Translations under genes and position numbers: made by a program
Assembly: GCA_002408385.1 (NCBI GenBank)
Contig: DHSB01000199.1
Location: 3,829-46,612 of the forward strand
Length of the DNA stretch: 42,784 nt
Origin: Myxococcales bacterium UBA5297
GTDB taxonomy: Bacteria; Myxococcota; Myxococcia; Myxococcales; UBA5297
Reading direction: 5' to 3'
Shown here: in pieces, positions 17,318-24,350 of the stretch
Position numbering within the stretch: the stretch's first letter is position 1
Layout of the letters: each line of letters starts with the position of its first letter
The notes under the pieces: generated by a model
What the model saw: only the letters and a program-made list of their open reading frames with translations
Database searches by the model: none
Told to the model about the DNA's origin: nothing

Positions 17318-18760
17318 TCAGGCCGCTTCGCTCTCCGCAGGATCGAGATCGGCCTCTGCTTCGCTTTCCGTGGGCTCGGCTTCAAGCTCTTCGGGGTTGA
17401 CGTCAGGGAGGTTGCGCGCGGCCTCTCGGACGTCGAGCTGGCCGGCGACCACGTCGGCGATTAGGCGGGTGCGGTATTCGCGCACAATGCCGATTTCCTT
17501 CTCGATCAATGCGGTTGCAGCCGCGAACCTAGATGCTACGACACTGACAGCCTCGACGATACGGAGTTGTTCCTCCAGAGGAGGTCGCGGGAGCCGCAAT
17601 CGCGCAACCATTCCAGCATTCAGGTTTGCCATCGTTGAGCCGATTGATGCGGCGGCGAGCTCCGCACACACACCGGCAGAGGAGAAGACGGCCTGGAAAT
17701 ACTGAGGCACAAACGCTTCCAATCTACAGCGAAGCAGCAGACTGCCTGTCCCGCAGATCCAGCCAGTCCCGGACGAGGCGACGACCGCACACCGGCCAAG
17801 GTCGCCACGACGAGCGACGACAATATCGCCCTCATGGAATCGGTGACGACCAAGAACCCGAGCTTTCTCGCAACTCACCGTAACGTCGCTCGCAGGTACA
17901 ACGCGCCCTTCCTTTATATGGATGGGATTGATCACCGGAACGCCACCATTCACATACTCATGGGAATGCAGTTGGCTTCCGAATGGCCCCGTCTGAATCA
18001 AGCGAAGTCCGCTAATGGCAGCCGGCGCTTCCCAGTGCGCTGGGATCTCGCCAATCCAAGGCACGCCCGAATCCTTCATGGGCGCCTTGGGTTCGAGCCC
18101 ACCCGTGACCACACCTTGAATGATGGCCTGCTTCTGCTCGTTTAGTAGCGCGATGAGCTTCCGCTTGGCGCGGATGTAGCAATCAATGCGATGATTCGCA
18201 TGGTCGAGGAAGCGCACGATGGCGGCTTGCTCATCGCGAGAAGGTATCGGTACAGCCAGGTTCGCCCATTTCTCGGTCCGAAGACACCGTGTGCCATGAC
18301 CCGCCTCGCTCACAAGTTCCAACACTTCCGACTCAATCCCGGCGAGAAGCAGGGCGAGGAACGAGGACTCGATGCCCTCCTTGGGCACCAGCGCCTTCAT
18401 ATCCTGATTTACAGTGACCGGAACCCTTGTCTCGGCGACCGGAAATGTTCTCGCAAGAATCATCCCTCGGACCACAAAAAGGACGGCCGGCGCTGGCACC
18501 ACAGAAATGCCAGTATTTCTGAGTGCCCGGTCGGAGATGTGATTGCGCGAATCCCTAATCACGCGCGTCTTCATGTCCTTCGGCGTCACCCACGGCATCA
18601 TGCCGTTCCAATAGGCGGCCATTCTCTTGCTAGGCGTCAGCCCGCCCAAGGTCCTCGCTACGTACTTGAGCTTGAACGACTGCCAATGGCGGGGAATCGT
18701 AGACACCGAAAGGAGGTTAGAATCTTTGTAATCGGGATATGGCCTGAGCCCCTCAATCAC
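17318..18760 (-). CDS. hsdS: Type I restriction specificity subunit (HsdS)
   Basis: 480 aa with two target-recognition domains. TRD1 is at about residues 15-190, starting PRHWQSFKLKYVA. TRD2 is at about 230-420, starting IPAHWEAPAAISGL. Each is followed by a conserved helix: PSRDEQAAIVRFLDHANHRID with a long helix to GGL, and PLEEQLRIVEAVSVVASRFAA with a helix to QLDVREAA. HsdS sets the bipartite DNA sequence that the M2S methylase and R2M2S nuclease recognise. The start codon overlaps the hsdM stop by four bases. The final ~25 residues are strikingly acidic (EELEAEPTESEAEADLD), which is not part of the usual fold. The target sequence cannot be predicted from the sequence alone. Confidence 0.93.
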   Translation of the reverse strand: MIEGLRPYPDYKDSNLLSVSTIPRHWQSFKLKYVARTLGGLTPSKRMAAYWNGMMPWVTPKDMKTRVIRDSRNHISDRALRNTGISVVPAPAVLFVVRGMILARTFPVAETRVPVTVNQDMKALVPKEGIESSFLALLLAGIESEVLELVSEAGHGTRCLRTEKWANLAVPIPSRDEQAAIVRFLDHANHRIDCYIRAKRKLIALLNEQKQAIIQGVVTGGLEPKAPMKDSGVPWIGEIPAHWEAPAAISGLRLIQTGPFGSQLHSHEYVNGGVPVINPIHIKEGRVVPASDVTVSCEKARVLGRHRFHEGDIVVARRGDLGRCAVVASSGTGWICGTGSLLLRCRLEAFVPQYFQAVFSSAGVCAELAAASIGSTMANLNAGMVARLRLPRPPLEEQLRIVEAVSVVASRFAAATALIEKEIGIVREYRTRLIADVVAGQLDVREAARNLPDVNPEELEAEPTESEAEADLDPAESEAA

Positions 18761-21129
18761 GCCGCACCTCGCTTGATCAAGCCGTCGAGCAATCCCTCCG
18801 CCTCCTTCTGCACCGCTCGGATATCGGCCGCGATCTCCTCGAGCGACCGCAGCGGCTGCGGCTTGTAGAAGTGCCGGGTGAAGCTCACCTCGTACCCGAT
18901 CTGCGTCTTGCTCTCGTCGAGCCAGGCGTCCGGCGCATACGGCAGCACCTCGCGCTTCAGGAAGGCCTCGATTCCGCCCTCCTCCAGCAACGGCACCTGC
19001 TCGGTGTCGCGCAGCTCGCTGTCGGGCTCGTATTCGACGACCTGCTTCTTGCCGCCGATGGTGACCTCGAAGAGCCCGCGCAACGGGTCGGCCTTCACCT
19101 TGCCCGGCTTGTGCACCTTGGCGATCACCGGCGCGGCCGTTTCCTCACGCCGGCTCACAGCGCGCAGCAGCACCTTCAGATCGGCGGCCCCGAGCCTGAT
19201 CCCGAGCCGCTCGAGGGTGAGCGCCTCGGTCACCAGCCGGCGAAACTCGTTGTGGTCGTCGAAGACGCCTTCGCCGAGCTCCCGGCGCAGCGCCATCCCG
19301 GCGGCGACGAGCATCCCGTCGCGCTCCCAGCTCTTCGGGTCGAGCAGCTTCTTTCGCTTCTTCTCCGGAAGGCCCTTCTTCGGCGCGGCGTCCTCGCCAT
19401 CCTCATCCCCGTCGGCGTCATCGCTTCCCCACTCGGCGAGCCGCTTCTCGAGCCTGGCGCGCACCGAGTCGAAGTCGTCGAAGAGCGCCTCGCCGAATTT
19501 GTCGTAGAGCGCGCTGCGGATCTCCTCGTCGCCCGAGGCGAAGCGCAGCGCCTCGACTGCCTGGAGCGTGAGCTGGCTGTGCAGCCGCAGCGGCCTCTCG
19601 ACGGTCACCTTCCAGTAGCCGAACGCCTTGTTCGGAAAGACCTTCGACTGCTCGGTCTCGGCGAAGGCGTCGTACGCCTCCATCACCCGCTCGATGTCCT
19701 CTTCGGAGAGCTCGCAGTTTTTCTTGCCCAGGTTCTTGCGCAGCGGCTTGAACCAGCCGGTGGCGTCGATGAGCTGGACCTTGCCGCGGCGCTCCGGGCT
19801 CTTGCGGTTGCTCAGGACCCAGACATAGGTGGCGATGCCAGTGTTGTAGAAGAGGTTGAGAGGCAGGGCGATGATCGCCTCGAGCCAGTCGTTCTCGATG
19901 ATCCAGCGCCGGATGTTGCTCTCGCCCTGGCCGGCGTCCCCGGTGAAGAGCGACGAGCCGTTGTGGACCTCAGCGATGCGGCTGCCGAGCTTCGAGCGGT
20001 GGTTCATCTTCGCGACCATGTTCGCGAGGAAGAGGAGCTGCCCGTCGCTCGACCGAGTCACCAGCGACAGGTCCTCGCCCTGGTGCATCACCCGGAAGCG
20101 CGGGTCGCGCATCCCTTCCTTGCCGCCCATCGACTCCAGGTCCTTCTTCCAGCTCTTCCCGTAGGGCGGGTTGGCGAGCATGAAGTCGAACTCCTGGGCC
20201 GGAAAGGCGTCGTTCGAGAGCGTCGACCACTCGGCGCCGCCGACGATGTGGCTCGCGTTGTCGCCCTCGCCCTTGAGCAGCATGTCCGCCTTGCAGATTC
20301 CGTAGGTCTCCGGGTTGATCTCCTGGCCGTAGAGGTGGGTGACGACCTTCTGGCGGTGCCCGGCGGCGAGCTTGCGCAGCGTCTCCTCGGCCACGGTCAG
20401 CATCCCGCCGGTGCCGCAGGCGCAGTCGTAGAGCAGGTAGGAGCCGGATTTGACGCTCGCCGCAATGGGGCGGAACACCAGGTTCGCCATCAGCCGGACT
20501 GCGTCGCGCGGGGTCCAGTGCTCGCCTGCCTCCTCGTTGTTCTCCTCGTTGAAGCGGCGCACCAGCTCCTCGAAGATCGTGCCCATCGAGTGGTTGTCCA
20601 TCGCCGGGTGCTTGACCGAGCCGTCGCCGTTGAGGACCGGGTTCGGGCTGAGGTTGATCTCCGGGTCCAGGAACTTCTCGATGAGCGTGCCGAGCGCATC
20701 GTTGCGCGACAGCCGACCGAGGACGTGGCGAAACTCGAAGTTGGCGAGGATGTCCTGCACGTTCGGAGAGAAGCCGTCGAGCCAGGCCTCGAAGTCGGCC
20801 TTGAGCTGCTGCTGGTTGCCGCGCGCCTTGAAGTCGCGCAGGCGGAAGCCGGAGGTGTTGTAGAAGGCTTGCCCGGCGGCGGCGCAGAGCGCGCCGTGCT
20901 GCGCGGGTCGGCCCTGGTCGTCGAGGCCGACGATGCCCGCGTCGTCGAGTATCTTCTTCTGGTCGAGTACGGCCTGCTTGGTGGGCTCGAGCACCGCATC
21001 GAGCCGGCGCAGCACGCACATCGGCAGGATGACGTCGCGGTACTTGCCGCGCACGAAGACGTCGCGCAGCACGTCGTCGGCGATGTTCCAGATGAAAGAG
21101 ACGATCTTGTTGTGCGTGGCCTGGTCCAT
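18757..21129 (-). CDS. hsdM: Type I restriction-modification methylase (HsdM)
   Basis: 790 aa from the ATG at 21129 (MDQATHNKIVSFIWNIADD); the open frame extends to 21258 but that part is repeat-like and non-coding. An N-terminal helical HsdM_N domain (to ~150) leads into the N6-adenine MTase: GEHWTPRDAVRLM at 202-214, SAM motif I DCACGTGGM at ~235-243, and catalytic NPPYGKSW at 320-327. The protein is longer than the ~500-aa classical HsdM. About 300 extra C-terminal residues (EEDIERVMEAYDAF onward, ending LDGLIKRGAA) include a lysine-rich stretch, KKGLPEKKRKKLL; this long form is a known variant. It is the first gene of the leftward hsd operon, and its product methylates the host sites. Its upstream region faces the AbiEii-type pair. 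Confidence 0.94.
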   Translation of the reverse strand: MDQATHNKIVSFIWNIADDVLRDVFVRGKYRDVILPMCVLRRLDAVLEPTKQAVLDQKKILDDAGIVGLDDQGRPAQHGALCAAAGQAFYNTSGFRLRDFKARGNQQQLKADFEAWLDGFSPNVQDILANFEFRHVLGRLSRNDALGTLIEKFLDPEINLSPNPVLNGDGSVKHPAMDNHSMGTIFEELVRRFNEENNEEAGEHWTPRDAVRLMANLVFRPIAASVKSGSYLLYDCACGTGGMLTVAEETLRKLAAGHRQKVVTHLYGQEINPETYGICKADMLLKGEGDNASHIVGGAEWSTLSNDAFPAQEFDFMLANPPYGKSWKKDLESMGGKEGMRDPRFRVMHQGEDLSLVTRSSDGQLLFLANMVAKMNHRSKLGSRIAEVHNGSSLFTGDAGQGESNIRRWIIENDWLEAIIALPLNLFYNTGIATYVWVLSNRKSPERRGKVQLIDATGWFKPLRKNLGKKNCELSEEDIERVMEAYDAFAETEQSKVFPNKAFGYWKVTVERPLRLHSQLTLQAVEALRFASGDEEIRSALYDKFGEALFDDFDSVRARLEKRLAEWGSDDADGDEDGEDAAPKKGLPEKKRKKLLDPKSWERDGMLVAAGMALRRELGEGVFDDHNEFRRLVTEALTLERLGIRLGAADLKVLLRAVSRREETAAPVIAKVHKPGKVKADPLRGLFEVTIGGKKQVVEYEPDSELRDTEQVPLLEEGGIEAFLKREVLPYAPDAWLDESKTQIGYEVSFTRHFYKPQPLRSLEEIAADIRAVQKEAEGLLDGLIKRGAA

Positions 21130-21315
21130 GAGGTCGGGCTCCGGTGCGCCCCGCTGCCGCCTCGCTGAAAGGAGGGGGCGGGAATGGCGCCACGGCGAGG
21201 CAGGCAGGCGTCGGCCGGCCGGGCGCTTGATTGTCTTGTGTTGGACGGAAAGTACCACGCGGCACGGACGGCGGAGGCCGCGCCAAGCGCGGCTATAGCC
21301 GGCCGCTTCGCCCCC

Positions 21316-21333
21316 GTTCAGTCGAAGCTGAAC
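21316..21333. promoter_or_regulatory. Small inverted repeat in the hsdM/AbiE divergent gap
   Basis: GTTCAG and CTGAAC, 6-bp arms around a 6-base centre, sit in the 270-base gap between divergent hsdM and the AbiE-like pair. A TTGACG at 21346-21351 could be a -35 for the rightward genes, but its -10 is weak. The repeat could be an operator; this is only positional inference. Confidence 0.3.
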
Positions 21334-21399
21334 GCTTGTGCGCGCTTGACGTGCTTTCTGGGCCGCCTCACCATCCGTCTTGTGACACTTTCTCTCGAC

Positions 21400-21681
21400 A
21401 TGACGCGCGACGATGCCCGGCCCTACTTCCTGTGGGACACCAGGATGACCGCCGGCGAGTTGCGCCAGCGCCTACGGGAAGCAGAGGAGACCGAACGCAT
21501 CCTTTGGATGGCCCGCATCCTGCGCGAGGCTCGCTACCAGGACGTATGGGCCTTTCTTTCCCTGGAGGACGTCCTGTCGCACTGGGAGCAACTGCGCGGT
21601 CAGCTCGGCCGCATGACCGGCTTCTGGGAATTTCTCCTGCGCGAATGGCGAGAGAATGGCCTCATTCCCGCTTCCCGATAG
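21400..21681 (+). CDS. Small putative antitoxin partner of AbiEii-type NTase
   Basis: About 93 aa from the ATG at 21400 (MTRDDARPYFLWDTRMTAG). An in-frame GTG at 21382 is an alternative, and neither has a clear ribosome site. The pattern RPYFLWD...LRQRLREAE...WMARILREARYQDVWAFLSLEDV resembles a small helical protein often encoded directly before AbiEii-type nucleotidyltransferases. Its end overlaps the toxin start by 26 bases, so the two are translationally coupled. By analogy with type IV AbiE systems it may neutralise or regulate the toxin. It is not the canonical winged-helix AbiEi. Confidence 0.68.
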   Translation: MTRDDARPYFLWDTRMTAGELRQRLREAEETERILWMARILREARYQDVWAFLSLEDVLSHWEQLRGQLGRMTGFWEFLLREWRENGLIPASR

Positions 21682-22327
21682 CAAGCTGAGCGCGCTGCAA
21701 CGTGACGTCTTGCTGGCCTTCTTCGAGCGCGAGCAACGGTTCTTCCTTACGGGCGGCTCGGCACTTGGCGGCTTCTATCTCCTCCACCGGTACAGCGACG
21801 ACCTTGATCTCTTCACCACCGATCAAGAGGCGAGCGGCGATGCCGAGCGGGCGCTCGATGCCGCCGCGACCGCTTGCGGCGCGACCGTGCGATCGCTTCG
21901 TCGCTTCCCCGAATTTCGCCGCTACCTCGTTACGCGAGGCGAAGAGGAGACAGTCATCGATCTCGTGCTCGAACGCGTTCCTCAGACTGCTGGCGAGAAG
22001 CGTCGGTTCGGAACAGTCAGGGTGGACCCGCTCGAGGAGATAGCCGCGAACAAGCTCTGTGCCCTACTCGGTCGCTGCGAAGCGAAGGACCTCGTCGACC
22101 TCGAGGCCATCCTGGGTGCAGGAATCCGGCTTGAGGACGCCTTGCACGCCGCCGAGAGGAAGGACGCCGGCGTGAGCGCAGCAAGTCTGGCCTATGTCCT
22201 TGACCAGTGGCGGATCGGGGAGCAAGCGCAGTTGCCTGGCGGCGCCGATCCTCGGCAGGTTGAGCAATTTCGACGCGCGCTCGTCTCCCGCTTGGCCGAG
22301 CTCGCGCTGCCAGGCGATCACGACTAA
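21656..22327 (+). CDS. AbiEii/AbiGii-type nucleotidyltransferase toxin
   Basis: 223 aa. The NTase signature is clear: FFLTGGSALGGFYL at ~31-44, then HRYSDDLDLFT, where the GGS and DxD residues bind nucleotide and metal. A later motif, VDPLEEIAANKLCALLGRCEAKDLVDLEAIL, is the usual AbiEii K...R..KD..D core. Members of this family (PF08843) transfer nucleotides to tRNA or other targets and cause growth arrest or abortive phage infection. The start overlaps the small partner gene. It lies divergently beside the hsd operon, as expected in a defence island. The next gene downstream is a truncated DUF4160 remnant, which suggests that this pair was inserted there or that a deletion occurred. Confidence 0.87.
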   Translation: MASFPLPDSKLSALQRDVLLAFFEREQRFFLTGGSALGGFYLLHRYSDDLDLFTTDQEASGDAERALDAAATACGATVRSLRRFPEFRRYLVTRGEEETVIDLVLERVPQTAGEKRRFGTVRVDPLEEIAANKLCALLGRCEAKDLVDLEAILGAGIRLEDALHAAERKDAGVSAASLAYVLDQWRIGEQAQLPGGADPRQVEQFRRALVSRLAELALPGDHD

Positions 22328-22352
22328 CTCGATTGCTAGGCCGCCCCCTCCC

Positions 22353-22481
22353 GGCCGACTCAGCGCAAGAGCGCTCGGCCCGGTCATCGAGTGGGCGACG
22401 TACCGCCAGGACGAGCTCCGCCGGGTCTGGAAGCAGGCCGCCGCCCACCAACCGCTCATGACCATCGAGCCGCTGAAGTAG
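22353..22481 (+). pseudogene. 5'-truncated DUF4160 gene remnant
   Basis: The frame ending at TAG 22479-22481 encodes GRLSARALGPVIEWATYR, then DELRRVWKQAAAHQPL and IEPLK. This matches the C-terminal half of DUF4160 proteins (pattern RALxxVxEWAxxHxxELxxxWExA...IEPL). The N-terminal half (usually about 40 residues with the HAPPHFHA motif) is missing. Upstream sequence reads out of the AbiEii gene end with no recognisable start. The DUF2442 gene 10 bases downstream is the normal neighbour of DUF4160, which supports the identification. Confidence 0.7.
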
Positions 22482-22491
22482 GAGGGCCGCC

Positions 22492-22758
22492 GTGCACCGC
22501 ATCGTGGAAGTCAAACCCCTGGAGAACCTCCGCGTCTGGATTCGCTTCTCGAACGGGGTCGCTGGCGAGGTCGACCTCTCGGATCTTGCTGGCAAGGGTG
22601 TCTTCGCCGCCTGGAACGACCCCGACTTCTTTGTCCAGGTGACGGTCGATCCCGAAACCCACACGCTCGCATGGCCGGGGGGAATCGACCTTTGCCCCGA
22701 CGCCCTTTACGAAGACATCACCACCGGCTCCGAGAGCGGACGAGCTTCCGAGCGATAG
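22492..22758 (+). CDS. DUF2442 family protein
   Basis: 88 aa from the GTG at 22492, with a strong AGGAGG about 7 bases upstream. The motifs are typical of DUF2442: RVWIRFSNGVAGEVDLSDL, GVFAAWNDPDFF, and TLAWPGGIDLCPDALYED. The family is small, often paired with DUF4160 in toxin-antitoxin-like or regulatory pairs, and its biochemical role is not settled. Here the DUF4160 partner is truncated, so this gene is an orphan. A short polar C-terminal tail (TTGSESGRASER) runs into the repeat zone that follows. Confidence 0.85.
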   Translation: MHRIVEVKPLENLRVWIRFSNGVAGEVDLSDLAGKGVFAAWNDPDFFVQVTVDPETHTLAWPGGIDLCPDALYEDITTGSESGRASER

Positions 22759-22787
22759 ACGGCTTCGAGCCTTTCCTCTCGGACACC

Positions 22788-22982
22788 AGCGATCGGACGC
22801 CAGCACGAAGGCCGAGCTCGATCGGGGCGAACGGCGCTGGCACGATTGCCATGCTCGGTCGGGGCGATCGGACGCCGACGTGAAGGCCGATTGGATCGAC
22901 AGCGTTCGGGCGCCAGCGCGAAGGCCGAACTGGCCAGGGCGATCGGACGCCGGCACGACGGCCGGCGCTCCGGATCATCGAG
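22788..22982. repeat. Cluster of about four degenerate GCCGGCACGAAGGCC-type repeats
   Basis: GATCGGACGCC-x-CGAAGGCC-like units start near 22792, 22865, 22906 and 22948, with variable spacing. The last contains the palindrome GCCGGC-ACGACG-GCCGGC followed by GCTCCGG. The same family recurs at 26762, 35622 and 41300. The gap 22759-23024 holds only these repeats. Confidence 0.65.
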
Positions 22983-23024
22983 GAGTTTTCCGACCACGGT
23001 CAGTAACCGAGCCGCTGATGGCCG

Positions 23025-23540
23025 CTACCTTCCCACCGACGCCTGGCACGCCGCTTCGGTCCGATACCAGCGCCGCACCACCTCCGGCTTGTGCGGCGTG
23101 CCGCACGGCGCCTCCATCCACTCGATGCATTCCGCGTCGGCGGAGAGGACACAGAACCCCATCACGTATCCGAGTGCACCGCGCTGACCGGGAAACGAAC
23201 GGGCGTCGGGTCCAGGCTCCTGAATCCAGCGGTATTCGTAGCCGGGCGCGTAGATCACGGTGTGGCCGAAGTCCCGCGCGATTGAGTAGAACGTCCGCAC
23301 CTCGCGGCTCCAGCCCTCTTCGACTTCGATCTCGCGGCGTTCGAGGTGTACGCCGTCCGGCCCGTTGGGGACGAACGTCCACGCCAGACATCGCGGCCCG
23401 TCGCTCGGGCGATGCCACCAGACCGTACCGGTGAGCCGTTCGTCCGGCCCCGGGCAGGACTCGGCGGGCGGGACGACGCGTGGCGCGGCGCAGGCGCCGA
23501 GTACGGCGAACAGGGCGGATGTTCGGATCGGGGAACGCAT
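23025..23540 (-). CDS. Small lipoprotein of unknown function
   Basis: 171 aa from the ATG at 23540. A longer in-frame start at 23594 would break the signal peptide. MRSPIRTSALFAVLGAC has a lipobox with lipidated Cys near 17. The mature part has several cysteines (SCPGPDE, GPRCLAW, FCVLSADAECIEW, APCGTP, EAACQ) that could form disulfides, and many aromatics. I recognise no domain. It is probably exported to the periplasm or outer membrane. It stands alone between the defence island and the next leftward gene, with a terminator-like hairpin 106 bases upstream. Confidence 0.65.
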   Translation of the reverse strand: MRSPIRTSALFAVLGACAAPRVVPPAESCPGPDERLTGTVWWHRPSDGPRCLAWTFVPNGPDGVHLERREIEVEEGWSREVRTFYSIARDFGHTVIYAPGYEYRWIQEPGPDARSFPGQRGALGYVMGFCVLSADAECIEWMEAPCGTPHKPEVVRRWYRTEAACQASVGR

Positions 23541-23645
23541 CGGCGTGGATGGTAGCAGGGGCGCGCAGAGTGACCGCGGGCTGCTGCCCACCAACCTCGC
23601 GATCGAAACCTCGCGCTTGGTAGCCGATTGAGGAGCTGACGCACG

Positions 23646-23677
23646 AAAGCCGCGCGCTGCTCGAGGAGACGCGCGGC
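23646..23677 (-). terminator. Hairpin terminator for the leftward gene at 23765
   Basis: GCCGCGCG (23649-23656) pairs with CGCGCGGC (23670-23677). Read leftward, the stem is followed by TTTCGT. It sits between two leftward genes and could end transcription of the upper one. A second GGCCGGT/ACCGGCC inverted repeat is at 23726-23751. Confidence 0.45.
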
Positions 23678-23764
23678 CTTCGATTCATGCCCGCTGGTGC
23701 CGAGTGCCTTCAGTGACGCCGAATGACCGGCCCGCCTCGAGCGCGGCCGGTCCGCAGCGAGCCT

Positions 23765-24247
23765 TCACCGTTCGCTGAGCTGGCTGAGCTCCTCCTTCAG
23801 ATCGCTGGCGAACCGCACGAGCTGCGCCTGCCCGGTGCGGAACCGGAACAGCGCCAGGTCCTCGCCCGTCGCGCCGCGCTTGCCCGACAGGTCGGCGAGC
23901 TCGGTGCGCAGGTCGAACCCGACCTCGACCCGGTAGCCGCTCGCCTCGCGCTCGACCTGCAGCCCGATCTCGCCCGAGGCCTTGGAGCGGAACGCGAACC
24001 GCTCGCCGTCGCCGCGAATCACCGCCTCGAGCGACCCGAGCAGCTCGCGCCCCTCGCCGACGCCGAGCCACCACACCGGCAGCCGCACGAACGGAGCCCA
24101 GGCGCCCTCCTTCTGATCGAAGCTCTCCACCGCCACCCGCGCGAGCAGCTTGCGCGAGGCCGGCGGCCTGCCTTTGAGCGGCATCTCGATGTCCGCGAGC
24201 ATCAACTCGAACCGCAAGCTGCCCAGCGTGTTCTCCAGGAGCGCCAT
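23765..24247 (-). CDS. Unrecognised 160-aa cytoplasmic protein
   Basis: The ATG at 24247 is chosen because GGAGGTGG lies just upstream; the open frame goes back to 24343. The protein (MALLENTLGSLRFELMLADI) is a mix of beta-like strands (FVRLPVWWLGV; LEAVIRGDGERFAFRSKASG; GLQVEREASGYRVEVGFDLR) ending in a helix (ASDLKEELSQLSER). There is no signal peptide, cysteine cluster or known catalytic motif. It lies about 100 bases after the OPT transporter stop on the same strand and might be cotranscribed with it. I do not recognise a family. Confidence 0.65.
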   Translation of the reverse strand: MALLENTLGSLRFELMLADIEMPLKGRPPASRKLLARVAVESFDQKEGAWAPFVRLPVWWLGVGEGRELLGSLEAVIRGDGERFAFRSKASGEIGLQVEREASGYRVEVGFDLRTELADLSGKRGATGEDLALFRFRTGQAQLVRFASDLKEELSQLSER

Positions 24248-24350
24248 CGTCCACCTCCGGTTGGAAACGAGCCTGCGCTCCAGATAGACGAAGCCCCGCG
24301 AAAGCGCTCGCTCTCGCAGGGCCTCAGTCCCTCGAATCGTCAACCGGGCA

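Noticed and set aside
18871..21168. 765-aa rightward open frame opposite hsdM
   Set aside because: Antisense shadow rich in V, L, A, E, D and R; hsdM has all MTase motifs in the leftward frame.
21130..22758. A mobile element bringing the defence island
   Set aside because: No integrase, transposase, tRNA gene or flanking att-like direct repeat could be found in the window.
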